Origin: Chloroflexi bacterium RBG_13_46_14
GTDB lineage: Bacteria > Chloroflexota > Dehalococcoidia > Dehalococcoidales > UBA2162
Direction of reading: 5' to 3'
DNA: 7,106 nucleotides
Assembly: GCA_001796415.1 (NCBI GenBank)
Contig: MGML01000097.1
Span: 1 to 7,106, forward strand
Positions within the stretch are counted from its first letter, which is position 1. Every line of letters begins with the position of its first letter. Of this stretch, positions 1 to 7,100 are shown in pieces. The notes beneath the pieces are model-generated. The model was not told where the DNA came from and made no database searches. It was given only the letters and a program-made list of their open reading frames with translations. The position numbers and the translations under genes were made by a program.

Positions 1-639
1 GCTCTAAATCTGGTTAGTTTTTCGAGTGTGGTACGTTACCGGTGGTATGGACTTCTGCTGTCTCCGCTGGTGTTGCTGAGCGGCGGCAGGCTGTTATTTG
101 TCGGAGCATACGAAAAATCTCTTGCAGGCGAAAAAACCTTCGATGAACTCGTCATCATACGATATCCGGGTTTACGAACGTTTATCGGAATATTAAACGG
201 CAGGTACTACTCCCTACTGAATAGAATCAGAGAGAAAGGAGTCCGGTACTTCGAATTTTCTTTCACCAGACCTTTCAGGGAAAGCAGTGAACTCTGGAAA
301 AAGGGACTACGGCTGGTTATTCTGTTCAATTATCGGGAAGGGACATTCGGTAATATTCTCGATAAAATCACCAATATACTCGGGAAATATCCTGTCATCC
401 AGCTTTACGCATCAAGGAAGCTCGGTGATATACCTTTTCAAGGAACGGCTGTACCTTCTGATCCGAATCCCGCCAAATATGACGGGATAGTCGTATTTTC
501 AATACTCGAAGATAAACCTGGAGGATTTACATTGGGAGAAGGAGCAATTACCGACTTGAAAGCGGCAACCGCGGGCTTTTCTGTAGGCATATACCGTTCA
601 CTCGGTGTATGGAAATCCATGCCGTGGTCGATATGGTGA
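1..639 (+). CDS. Partial CDS (5' end outside window): putative tandem dimeric alpha/beta-barrel (DUF1330/EthD-like) protein
   Basis: The frame is open from base 1 to the TGA at 637-639, giving 212 residues without a start. A GTG at 28 is possible, but the residues before it (LNLVSF) resemble the first beta strand of the DUF1330-like ferredoxin fold, so the true start is probably only a few codons outside the window. Residues 24-34 (a GGR followed by LLFVG) and 47-62 (FDELVIIRYPGLRTF) match the pattern I know from that fold: a GGR turn, then a 'WDEVVLVRYPSRAAF'-like strand and helix. A second unit seems to follow at about 103-205: strand LRLVILF, a helix at 114-129, strands near 131-148 and 161-169, then a helix and strand ending near 199. 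No signal peptide or catalytic motif is visible. Such domains often form dimeric barrels, some enzymatic, but the function here is unknown. It converges on the HD gene with 6 bases between stop codons. The reading frame is solid; the fold is a recalled resemblance, not a search result. Confidence 0.7.
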   Translation, partial: ALNLVSFSSVVRYRWYGLLLSPLVLLSGGRLLFVGAYEKSLAGEKTFDELVIIRYPGLRTFIGILNGRYYSLLNRIREKGVRYFEFSFTRPFRESSELWKKGLRLVILFNYREGTFGNILDKITNILGKYPVIQLYASRKLGDIPFQGTAVPSDPNPAKYDGIVVFSILEDKPGGFTLGEGAITDLKAATAGFSVGIYRSLGVWKSMPWSIW

Positions 640-645
640 GATTCT

Positions 646-1197
646 TTACAAACCCAGTTCTTCAGCTGCTTCCTGCATTGCTTTCAGACCTAGTTCGATA
701 AATTCGTCGAGTTCGAGCCCTATCTCGCTGCAGCAAGCTATTCCTTCGCGGCTGGCGCCGGCGGCGAAATTCTTCTCCTTGAATCTCTTTCGGACTGATT
801 TGGCTTCCACGCTTACCAGTTTTTTATCGGGTCTTACCAGCGCGGCAGCGGTTATCAGTCCGGTCAGCGGATCGGCGCAGAAAAGGGCTTTATCCATCAT
901 AGTTTCGCGGGGTACGCCAAGCGCTTCGTTATGGGCCAAAATAGCCTGTGAAATTTCGTATTTCACGCCCATTTCCCTGACCAGGTCGCAGCCAAGCATG
1001 CCGTGGCTGTTCATATCACCTTCGGTTAGTTCGACATCTATATCGTGAAGCAGTCCGGCAAGAGCCCAGTCATCTTCGTTTTCACCAAAGCGTTTTGCCA
1101 GTGCTTTCATGATAGCCTCGGTTGCTATCATGTGTTTGATAAGGTTCTCGTTCTCTACATTTTCCCTGATGGCTTCAAGTGCATCTTCTCGTGTCAT
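646..1197 (-). CDS. HD-superfamily hydrolase (COG2316-like predicted metal-dependent phosphohydrolase)
   Basis: This 183-residue protein has the HD-domain metal ligands in order: H22, H51-D52 (in LLHDID), a further histidine at H65, H89 (in AHNE) and D109 (in CADPLTG). HD proteins are usually divalent-metal phosphohydrolases acting on nucleotides or phosphoesters; this subfamily has no assigned substrate that I know of. The tail, with AALVRPDKKL, FAAGASRE and LELDEFIELGL, fits the stand-alone 'predicted hydrolase, HD superfamily' group (COG2316-like) over its full length, so it looks complete. It should be cytoplasmic, with no signal peptide or membrane segment. The ATG overlaps the TGA of the upstream MFS gene (ATGA, 1194-1197) and has a strong GGAGGTGA site six bases before it, which supports the start and suggests translational coupling. 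It is the last gene of the minus-strand run, and no terminator is evident after it. Position 110 is Pro where I recall Glu in relatives (ADELTG). Confidence 0.88.
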   Translation of the reverse strand: MTREDALEAIRENVENENLIKHMIATEAIMKALAKRFGENEDDWALAGLLHDIDVELTEGDMNSHGMLGCDLVREMGVKYEISQAILAHNEALGVPRETMMDKALFCADPLTGLITAAALVRPDKKLVSVEAKSVRKRFKEKNFAAGASREGIACCSEIGLELDEFIELGLKAMQEAAEELGL

Positions 1198-2429
1198 GAT
1201 TCACCTCCGTTTGAGACAGGTCTCAATAGCAGGGACAATATTATACCCATAACGGCGAATACAACACAAACGATGAATGCGGCGGTATAGCTGCTTGAAG
1301 CGTCGTATATAGCTCCTGCCATTACCGGGCCGACCCCTGAACCGAAGGTGATAACCGAAACGATAACTCCCAGTATCAATCCGTGTGATCGCATTCCGAA
1401 CAGGTCGGCAACGATCGGAGACTGTGATGCGACCATGCCGCCATAACCGAATCCGAATAAAGCGCCGAATATATAAAACATCCACATTTCCTTGGCGATA
1501 AACAACCATAACACGGCCAGTAAAATTAATATAAAACTGCCGATGACGATAGCCCTGTTGCCGATCCTGTCGGCAAGACTTCCCAGGGAAATCCTGGCAC
1601 AGACACTTGCCCCGCCGATAACGATGAACATGCTGGCTGCGGTTGTAGCGGACATACCAAGTCCTGTGACATGCATTACTATATGGACCATTATAGCCTG
1701 GAGTATAAGGCCGAAACCGAAGTAGGCGAGTGTTATCAACCAGAACTGCCGCGTTTTTACTGCTTTCCGGAGTGAGAAACCCTGTTGCTGTGTATCGATA
1801 TTGCCGGTGTTATCTGAATTGATGCTCATATGCTCAGGTGCGCGTTTGAGGAATTGCGCAGCTGACATAATAATAACCAGGACTGCAATTCCGATCACTA
1901 CATAAGACGTTTTCCAGCCGTAACTGTCTATCAGCCATCTCGCCAGTGGCGGAAAGATCATCGTGCCAAGGCCGACCCCGGCTACCGATATTCCTACCAT
2001 CAAACCCCGTTTACTATTGCCGGTAAACCAGCGTGTCACAGTAGAGGTCAGCGGTACGTAACCTCCGCTCATACCTACGGCGATTATTACCCCGTAAATA
2101 AGATATATATGCCAGATCTCGCCGGTAAGCGCCATCATCATGTAACCCAGCCCCATCAGCAATCCGCAAAGTGACATAACTATGCGAGGACCCAGTTTGT
2201 CGTTCATCTTCCCGGTAAAGATATAGAGAATACCATGCAGTATCATATACAGGGAAAATGCACCGGAAGTAGCCGCTCTTGTCCAGCCGAATTCAGTGGA
2301 CAGCGGTTCGAAAAAAACGCTGAATGTATATAAAGTTCCCCCCAGCACCATATTGATGAAAAGGCCGAGGGCTACTATCACGTAACCATAGAAGAATTTC
2401 TTTTTACCTGTTTCAACCTGGCTGATCAT
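1194..2429 (-). CDS. MFS transporter, oxalate/formate- or monocarboxylate-type (second of a tandem pair)
   Basis: This 411-residue protein is a major facilitator superfamily carrier of normal length with about 12 hydrophobic helices, expected in the inner membrane. The first helix begins after a short basic N-terminus (KKKFFYGYVIVA). The superfamily's motif A is in the loop between helices 2 and 3 (GKMNDKLGPR, 73-82) and recurs in the second half (GSLADRIGNR, 283-292). A hydrophilic central loop lies at about 197-225, followed by KTRQFW. The overall style resembles the oxalate/formate antiporter and bacterial monocarboxylate transporter group. The substrate is probably a small organic anion, but nothing in the sequence settles it. 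I chose the ATG at 2429 because AAAAGGA lies seven bases upstream; an in-frame TTG at 2447 would add six residues but lacks a proper site. The start overlaps the end of the preceding paralogue by 17 bases, and the stop overlaps the HD gene. Confidence 0.9.
   Translation of the reverse strand: MISQVETGKKKFFYGYVIVALGLFINMVLGGTLYTFSVFFEPLSTEFGWTRAATSGAFSLYMILHGILYIFTGKMNDKLGPRIVMSLCGLLMGLGYMMMALTGEIWHIYLIYGVIIAVGMSGGYVPLTSTVTRWFTGNSKRGLMVGISVAGVGLGTMIFPPLARWLIDSYGWKTSYVVIGIAVLVIIMSAAQFLKRAPEHMSINSDNTGNIDTQQQGFSLRKAVKTRQFWLITLAYFGFGLILQAIMVHIVMHVTGLGMSATTAASMFIVIGGASVCARISLGSLADRIGNRAIVIGSFILILLAVLWLFIAKEMWMFYIFGALFGFGYGGMVASQSPIVADLFGMRSHGLILGVIVSVITFGSGVGPVMAGAIYDASSSYTAAFIVCVVFAVMGIILSLLLRPVSNGGES
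1201..1208 (-). promoter_or_regulatory. Strong Shine-Dalgarno site for the HD hydrolase gene
   Basis: On the minus strand the sequence reads GGAGGTGA, then ATC and ATG. The GGAGG core sits six bases before the start codon and lies inside the last codons of the MFS gene. It is the strongest ribosome site in the window. It fixes the ATG at 1197 as the start and implies independent initiation even though the genes overlap. Confidence 0.85.
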
Positions 2430-3678
2430 TCGTAATTCCTTTTGCAATCGGTTTTATCAGCAGCATATTAACAAGTCCAAATATGACGAGTCCTAACAGT
2501 AATATAAATGCTATTGTATAGCTTCTGGTAACGTCGAATATATACCCCGACAACGTCATTCCGATACTGCCGCCAATTGTGCCGGAGAAGATCACGATAC
2601 CGAGAAGCGAACCCTGCGACCTGGTACCGAAAAGTCCGGCGATCAGTGGCGATATCAGGGTGAAAAAGCCGCCGTGACTAAAACCGTATACGGCAGCGAA
2701 AAGGTACAGCATCCACAATTCGTCCGCTGCCTGGAGCCAGGCCATTCCGACGACAGCTATTATCAAGCAAATTACCATCGCACGTTTATGACCGAGCCTG
2801 TCGCCGAGAAATCCCATTACCAGCCTGCCGCCCATACTGACTGCGCCATAGGTCGATACCAGGCTGGCAGCTGTCGTCTTCGTAATTCCGAGACCTTCCG
2901 CATAAGGAACTATATGCGTCAGGTTAGTCATTCCACAGTAAACGATCGCCATATAGAAAGCGCACACCATCCAGAGCTGTCTGGTTTTCAATGCTTGCAG
3001 GAATGAGAGACCTTCTTCGGTCATCGAGATGTTCGAATCCGCTGTTTTTATGTCGCCATCGGGCAAGAGTCCCATTTCACGCGGATCCCGTCGCACCAGC
3101 TGCGAAAGCGGCACTACCGCGACAAGTACGGCGATTCCGAGGATCAGGTAGGAATTACTCCAGCCATATGCGTCTATCATCAGGCTGGAAATAAAAGGGA
3201 CCGTCATCATTCCCAGACCGGTGCCGACCTTCATTATGCCGCTGAGGGTACCGCGCTTCCTGACAAACCACCTGACTACCGTGGCCAGCGGTACTATATC
3301 AGCGGCACTGAGACCGATGCCTGCCAGGGAAAGGAAGAAATAAATCTGCCATATAGTACTCACCTGCGACATCAGCATATAGCCGGCCCCGAAAAGAATT
3401 CCGGATATTGTTAATATCAGCCTGGGGCCGAACCTGTCCGAAAGCATGCCGAGCAGCATGGCCGAAACGCCCATTACGATGAAAGCGACCGAATTCGCAC
3501 CGGAAAGCACGGCACGGGTGCAGTTAAACTCATTCTCAAGAGGGGTAAAAAATACACCGAAGCTGTTGAAAGCTCCGTGCATTACTACCATTACAAGGAA
3601 ACAGGCAGCGACGACCACGTACCCGTAGAAAAATCGGGGCTTCTTTGCAACTCGTGAGGTAAAATCAGTGTCAGGCAC
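2413..3678 (-). CDS. MFS transporter, oxalate/formate- or monocarboxylate-type (first of a tandem pair)
   Basis: This 421-residue MFS carrier has about 12 predicted helices. A polar N-terminus of some 15 residues ends in KKPRFFYGYVVVA, the same entry into helix 1 as its neighbour. Motif A is at 77-86 (GMLSDRFGPR) and the second-half copy is at 289-299 (GFLGDRLGHKR). The central loop at about 195-227 is acidic and polar and precedes KTRQLW. Shared blocks with the downstream gene (FFYGYV, YGW..SY, GIAVLV, KTRQ.W, TTAAS) show that the two arose by duplication, but they differ widely elsewhere, so they may carry different substrates. The substrate is unknown; small carboxylates are the family's usual cargo. 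The start is GTG at 3678, two bases after the uvrA stop, with AGGA six bases upstream inside the last uvrA codons. The 3' end overlaps the next gene by 17 bases. Confidence 0.9.
   Translation of the reverse strand: MPDTDFTSRVAKKPRFFYGYVVVAACFLVMVVMHGAFNSFGVFFTPLENEFNCTRAVLSGANSVAFIVMGVSAMLLGMLSDRFGPRLILTISGILFGAGYMLMSQVSTIWQIYFFLSLAGIGLSAADIVPLATVVRWFVRKRGTLSGIMKVGTGLGMMTVPFISSLMIDAYGWSNSYLILGIAVLVAVVPLSQLVRRDPREMGLLPDGDIKTADSNISMTEEGLSFLQALKTRQLWMVCAFYMAIVYCGMTNLTHIVPYAEGLGITKTTAASLVSTYGAVSMGGRLVMGFLGDRLGHKRAMVICLIIAVVGMAWLQAADELWMLYLFAAVYGFSHGGFFTLISPLIAGLFGTRSQGSLLGIVIFSGTIGGSIGMTLSGYIFDVTRSYTIAFILLLGLVIFGLVNMLLIKPIAKGITNDQPG
2437..2443 (-). promoter_or_regulatory. Shine-Dalgarno site deciding the start of the second MFS gene
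   Basis: The minus strand reads AAAAGGA, seven bases (ATTACGA) and then ATG at 2429. The site lies inside the coding end of the preceding MFS gene. It argues for the ATG at 2429 over the upstream TTG at 2447, since the TTG would place this site inside the coding region. Confidence 0.7.
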
Positions 3679-3680
3679 GG

Positions 3681-6536
3681 CTAATCCTGCTGCCTGACGG
3701 TTGCGAATTTTTTATCTTTATGTAAAATATCACGCAGATATTTTCCAGTGGCGGATGACTCCACCATAGCGACTTCTTCCGGAGTACCCGAGGTAACGAT
3801 TTCTCCGCCGGCTTCACCTGCGCCCGGACCAAGGTCTATGATATGGTCGGCGTTCTTCATTACATCCAGGTGATGTTCGATGACAACCACTGTATTACCC
3901 GCATCAACCAGCCTTTGCAGTACCCTGAGCAGAGCCGCTACGTCATCGAAGGATAATCCTGTTGTCGGCTCGTCCAGGATATAGAGAGTTTTACCGGTCG
4001 ATCGCTTGGATAATTCCGTAGCCAGTTTTACCCTCTGGGCTTCTCCGCCTGACAGTGTGGTTGCCGGTTGTCCCATCCGGATATAGCCAAGTCCAACATC
4101 CTTGATCGTTACCAGCTTGTTCTTTATCTTCGGGAAGTTTTCGAAGAAGTCGAGAGCCTGGTCCACGGTCATGTCTAACACCTCGGCAATATTCTTACCC
4201 CTGAACTTAATCTCGAGGGCTTCACGGTTATACCTTTTTCCCTCACACACTTCACAGGGTACGGTTACATCCGGCAGGAACTGCATTTCTATCTGGATAT
4301 ATCCGTCACCTCCGCAGGCTTCGCAACGGCCGCCTTTTACGTTGAAAGAGAATCTTCCGGGTGCGTAACCTCTCACCCGGGCTTCAGGCACGGTGGCGAA
4401 AAGCTCGCGGATAGGAGTAAAGGTACCGGTATAGGTTGCCGGATTGCTTCTCGGAGTACGTCCGATGGGCGACTGGTCTATATCCACAACCTTATCTATG
4501 TATTCGATCCCGGTTATTTCATCGTGATCGCCGGGCAGGTCTCTCGAGCGGTAAAGCGTGTGCGAAAGTTTTTTATAGAGGATTTCATTGATCAGGCTGC
4601 TTTTACCGCTTCCTGATACTCCCGATACACAGACGAACTTACCAAGCGGGATACTGACATCGATATTTTTCAGATTATTTTCCCGGGCGCCCTTTATTAC
4701 TATTTCTTCGCCGGAACCGGGACGGCGATTTTTCGGGATCGGTATCTTCTTTCGCCCGCTGAGGTATTGTCCTGTAATTGATTCCTTTTCTTTCATAATA
4801 TCTTCGATAGTACCCTCGGCGACGATCTCGCCGCCGCGTTCACCCGCCCCGGGACCAATGTCGATGATATGATCGGCTGCTCTCATCATCGCCTCATCGT
4901 GCTCAACGATAAGTACGGTATTTCCGAGGTTTCTAAGGCTTAAGAGGGTCTGGATCAGGCGGGAACCATCCACCGGGTGCAGACCTACCGTTGGCTCGTC
5001 ACAGATATAGAGAACACCCATGAGGCCACTGCCTATCTGTGTTGCCAGGCGTATACGCTGAGCCTCCCCGCCACTCAGGGTAGCGGCCGGTCTGTCCAGG
5101 GTAAGGTAGTCCAGTCCGACGTTCTGGAGAAATCCGAGGCGTGACCTGATCTCTTTCAAGACCTGGTAAGCTATAATCGATTCACGTTCGGTCAGTACGG
5201 ATTTCGGGATCTTGTCGACCCATTCCAGAAGCCGGCTTACCGATAGTGCGCTGACGTCCATTATGTTCATATTGTCGATGATAACTGCCAGCGATTCTGG
5301 TTTCAGTCGCTTGCCGCCACAGGTGGCACATTCTCTGAGTACCATGTAGCGTTCGATACCCATCCGGGAGTAATCGGACGAAGTATCATTGTATAACCTT
5401 TCGAGACGCGGGATTACCCCTTCCATACCGGAGCTGAATTCTCTCCGGCGGCCGAATCGAAAACTTTTTCGGCGCGGCTGCCTGTTTTCACCGTAAAGGA
5501 CCAGATCTACTTGCTCTCTGGGAAGATCTTTTACAGGAGTATTCAGCGAGAATCCATAAGACCGGGCGATGTTTTCAAGGTGGTAGTAGTACCAGGTATG
5601 CCCCCGGTATGGGTGTATGGCTCCTTCTGCAATAGAGAGTTCTTTATCCGGTATAATCAGGTCGGGATCGATTTCCTGTTTGTATCCCAGACCGGTACAG
5701 ACCGGGCAGGCGCCGTGAGGATTATTGAAGCTGAAGTTCCGGGGAGCTATTTCACCGAAACTGAGTCCGCAGTAAACACAGGCGAAATGTTCCGAAAAGA
5801 GAATCTCCTCGCCATCTATAATGGATACCAGTACGACACCGTTGCCCAGCTTCAAAGCCGTCTCGACCGAATCGGCAATACGCGTCTGGCTGTCGCTCTG
5901 GCCGATCACCAGCCTGTCCACGACGACTTCTATAGAATGCTTTTTATTCTTATCCAGTTGAAATTCATCGGAGAGTTCGTGTATATCTCCGTCTACTCTC
6001 ACCCTGGCATAACCGGATTTACGCAGGTCTTCGAAAATAGAAGAGTATTCGCCCTTCCGGTCGGTTACCAGGGGTGCCATTATCATGATCCGGCTGCCTT
6101 GTTCTATACGCTGAATAGAGTCGACTATCTGCTGTACTGTCTGGCTTGCGATTTCTCTACCGCACTGGGGGCAGTGAGGATGCCCGACACGGGCAAAAAG
6201 AAGACGAAGGTGGTCGTAAGTCTCAGTTATGGTTCCCATTGTCGAGCGAGGATTCTTGCTGGGTCCTTTCTGGTCGATAGATATTGCCGGGCTGAGACCT
6301 TCTATGTAATCGACATCCGGTTTTTCCATTCTGCCCAGGAACTGCCGGGCATAGGCTGATAGCGACTCGACATAACGTCGCTGGCCTTCGGCGTAAATCG
6401 TATCGAACGCCAGAGAACTCTTACCCGAGCCGGAGACGCCGGTAATGACCACCAGCTTATCACGTGGAATTACCACGTCGATATTCTTGAGATTATGCTC
6501 GCGGGCTCCTTTGACAACGATGGAATCGAGAGGCAC
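3681..6536 (-). CDS. uvrA: UvrA, excinuclease ABC subunit A
   Basis: UvrA is the damage-recognition ATPase of nucleotide excision repair. As a dimer in the cytoplasm it loads UvrB onto damaged DNA before UvrC incision. With the start at 6536 the protein has 951 residues, the usual length. All expected parts are present: Walker [10 protein letters not shown] at 33-41 and 639-647; ABC signatures LSGGEAQR at 487-494 and 828-835; Walker B acidic pairs D513-E514 and D855-E856; H-loop histidines H546 and H888. Zinc cysteine pairs are C253/C256 with C277/C280, and C738/C741 with C761/C764. A further CxxC pair (122-125) precedes the UvrB-binding region, and another is at 403-406. The GTG start has AAAGGA seven bases upstream and gives the family's typical opening ([18 protein letters not shown]). 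Extending to a TTG at 6623 would add 29 unrelated residues and put the promoter inside the gene. uvrA is first in the minus-strand run. No SOS (LexA) box is evident upstream. Confidence 0.97.
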   Translation of the reverse strand: MPLDSIVVKGAREHNLKNIDVVIPRDKLVVITGVSGSGKSSLAFDTIYAEGQRRYVESLSAYARQFLGRMEKPDVDYIEGLSPAISIDQKGPSKNPRSTMGTITETYDHLRLLFARVGHPHCPQCGREIASQTVQQIVDSIQRIEQGSRIMIMAPLVTDRKGEYSSIFEDLRKSGYARVRVDGDIHELSDEFQLDKNKKHSIEVVVDRLVIGQSDSQTRIADSVETALKLGNGVVLVSIIDGEEILFSEHFACVYCGLSFGEIAPRNFSFNNPHGACPVCTGLGYKQEIDPDLIIPDKELSIAEGAIHPYRGHTWYYYHLENIARSYGFSLNTPVKDLPREQVDLVLYGENRQPRRKSFRFGRRREFSSGMEGVIPRLERLYNDTSSDYSRMGIERYMVLRECATCGGKRLKPESLAVIIDNMNIMDVSALSVSRLLEWVDKIPKSVLTERESIIAYQVLKEIRSRLGFLQNVGLDYLTLDRPAATLSGGEAQRIRLATQIGSGLMGVLYICDEPTVGLHPVDGSRLIQTLLSLRNLGNTVLIVEHDEAMMRAADHIIDIGPGAGERGGEIVAEGTIEDIMKEKESITGQYLSGRKKIPIPKNRRPGSGEEIVIKGARENNLKNIDVSIPLGKFVCVSGVSGSGKSSLINEILYKKLSHTLYRSRDLPGDHDEITGIEYIDKVVDIDQSPIGRTPRSNPATYTGTFTPIRELFATVPEARVRGYAPGRFSFNVKGGRCEACGGDGYIQIEMQFLPDVTVPCEVCEGKRYNREALEIKFRGKNIAEVLDMTVDQALDFFENFPKIKNKLVTIKDVGLGYIRMGQPATTLSGGEAQRVKLATELSKRSTGKTLYILDEPTTGLSFDDVAALLRVLQRLVDAGNTVVVIEHHLDVMKNADHIIDLGPGAGEAGGEIVTSGTPEEVAMVESSATGKYLRDILHKDKKFATVRQQD

Positions 6537-6543
6537 CAGAACA

Positions 6544-6549
6544 TCCTTT
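6544..6549 (-). promoter_or_regulatory. Shine-Dalgarno site deciding the uvrA start
   Basis: The minus strand reads AAAGGA, then seven bases and GTG at 6536. The spacing is ideal, and the site supports the GTG start over the upstream TTG at 6623, whose own AAGGA lies only two bases away from it. Confidence 0.75.
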
Positions 6550-6558
6550 CTAAAAAAT

Positions 6559-6587
6559 ATTGTAACATCTGCCAGAACGGCACTCAA
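6559..6587 (-). promoter_or_regulatory. Sigma-70-type promoter for uvrA and the downstream run
   Basis: On the minus strand a -35 box TTGAGT (6587-6582) is followed by exactly 17 bases and a -10 box TACAAT (6564-6559), which matches five of six consensus bases. Transcription would start near 6552, leaving a leader of about 16 bases that just holds the Shine-Dalgarno site. No SOS box overlaps it: I found neither GAAC-N4-GTTC nor CTGT-N8-ACAG here. This suggests expression that is not controlled by a classical LexA, though lineage-specific operators could be missed. Confidence 0.65.
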
Positions 6588-6616
6588 GCAATTTCCGCTA
6601 AATCTTTTTTGTGCTA

Positions 6617-6646
6617 TTGACAAATTCCTTCCAAAGAAATTAAACT
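6617..6646 (+). promoter_or_regulatory. Probable sigma-70-type promoter for the small CxxC gene
   Basis: A perfect -35 box TTGACA (6617-6622) is followed by 18 bases and a weaker -10 box TAAACT (6641-6646, four of six matches). Transcription would begin around 6653, about 60 bases before the start codon. A TACAAT at 6655-6660 has no partner at the right distance. This promoter diverges from the uvrA promoter 30 bases to its left. Confidence 0.45.
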
Positions 6647-6699
6647 CTAGTCCCTACAATTTAACAATCTATCAGAACCTGTGAATAACTCCAATGTAT

Positions 6700-6703
6700 G
6701 GAG
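6700..6703 (+). promoter_or_regulatory. Shine-Dalgarno site deciding the start of the small CxxC gene
   Basis: GGAG lies nine bases before the ATG at 6713. The other in-frame ATG, at 6698, overlaps this site and has no ribosome site of its own, so the shorter protein beginning MAKVQSL is preferred. Confidence 0.55.
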
Positions 6704-6712
6704 AAAAAGAAG

Positions 6713-7018
6713 ATGGCAAAAGTACAGAGTCTGGTCTGTCAGTTATGCGGGAGTGAGGTGAACTCCCGATCCATCGAGAAGCACTATGTTGTGCCGAAAG
6801 AAATTATGGAACAGGCGCGGATACGCAGAGCAAAAATAGTCAGGCTGTGCCCGAAATGTAATGCGGAATTGCGCAACTGGTACAACGCCAAGATTGCCAG
6901 TACAACATATGATACCCAGATAAAACAGTTCAGACAAAAATTGCCGGCTGAGATGGTGAAAGAATATGAGGGTGCTTACAACAGGTTCGCCAGGTACAAA
7001 AAGACCCAGCGGGTCTGA
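6713..7018 (+). CDS. Small protein with two CxxC pairs, HNH-like treble-clef/zinc-binding candidate
   Basis: I do not recognise a named family. The 101-residue protein starts at ATG 6713; an ATG at 6698 would add five residues (MEKKK). It has C9-x2-C12 in a CQLCGS knuckle, then E22-K23-H24-Y25-V26-V27-P28, then C46-x2-C49 in LCPKCNAEL. This order (CxxC, His with a nearby Pro, LCxxC followed by a helix) is that of HNH/McrA-type treble-clef domains, which commonly read HHIVP and LCPNCH. Here the second His of the HH pair is Tyr, and the His usual after the last Cys is Asn50, so nuclease activity is doubtful. The four cysteines could still hold a structural zinc. The C-terminal half (about 53-101) is highly basic and looks helical, which would suit nucleic-acid binding. 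It is likely cytoplasmic and monocistronic: it has its own promoter diverging from uvrA and a terminator 30 bases after its stop. Confidence 0.75.
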   Translation: MAKVQSLVCQLCGSEVNSRSIEKHYVVPKEIMEQARIRRAKIVRLCPKCNAELRNWYNAKIASTTYDTQIKQFRQKLPAEMVKEYEGAYNRFARYKKTQRV

Positions 7019-7047
7019 GATGTGGACAGGTACGTATTTTAGGCACT

Positions 7048-7100
7048 AAGAGATACCGTAAAAAAATTGAAATCATCTACGGTGTCTCTTTATTTTTATT
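7048..7100 (+). terminator. Rho-independent terminator after the small CxxC gene
   Basis: A 13-base stem is formed by AAGAGATACCGTA (7048-7060) and TACGGTGTCTCTT (7078-7090), with a single G-U pair in the RNA and no mismatch. The loop is 17 bases (7061-7077), longer than usual. The T-rich run TATTTTTATT (7091-7100) follows directly on the plus strand. There is no T-run on the other strand, so it should act only on rightward transcription. Confidence 0.8.

Noticed and set aside
28..30. GTG as the start of the left-edge gene
   Set aside because: The frame is open to base 1, the upstream residues fit the domain's first strand, and there is no ribosome site before this GTG.
600..660. Possible terminator between the convergent left-edge and HD genes
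   Set aside because: Only a four- to five-base ATGG/CCAT hairpin without a T-run is visible on either strand.
605..1048. Plus-strand open frame of 147 codons over the HD hydrolase gene
   Set aside because: Its translation is low-complexity and Ser/Ala-rich, it overlaps the end of the left-edge gene in another frame, and the HD protein on the other strand keeps all its metal ligands.
2445..2447. TTG as the start of the second MFS gene
   Set aside because: The AAAAGGA ribosome site lies downstream of it and is correctly spaced for the ATG at 2429.
5511..6359. Long plus-strand open frame of 282 codons antisense to uvrA
   Set aside because: It lies fully inside an intact, motif-rich uvrA, has no ribosome site that I can see, and its translation shows no recognisable domain; it is a by-product of uvrA codon use.
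6537..6712. SOS box upstream of uvrA
   Set aside because: GAAC occurs at 6586-6700 scale only without a matching GTTC at the right distance, and CTGT at 6679-6682 has no ACAG partner.
7002..7016. Perfect six-base hairpin AGACCC-AGC-GGGTCT running into the stop codon of the small CxxC gene
   Set aside because: No T-run follows, and a much better terminator lies at 7048-7100; probably chance or a minor mRNA structure.
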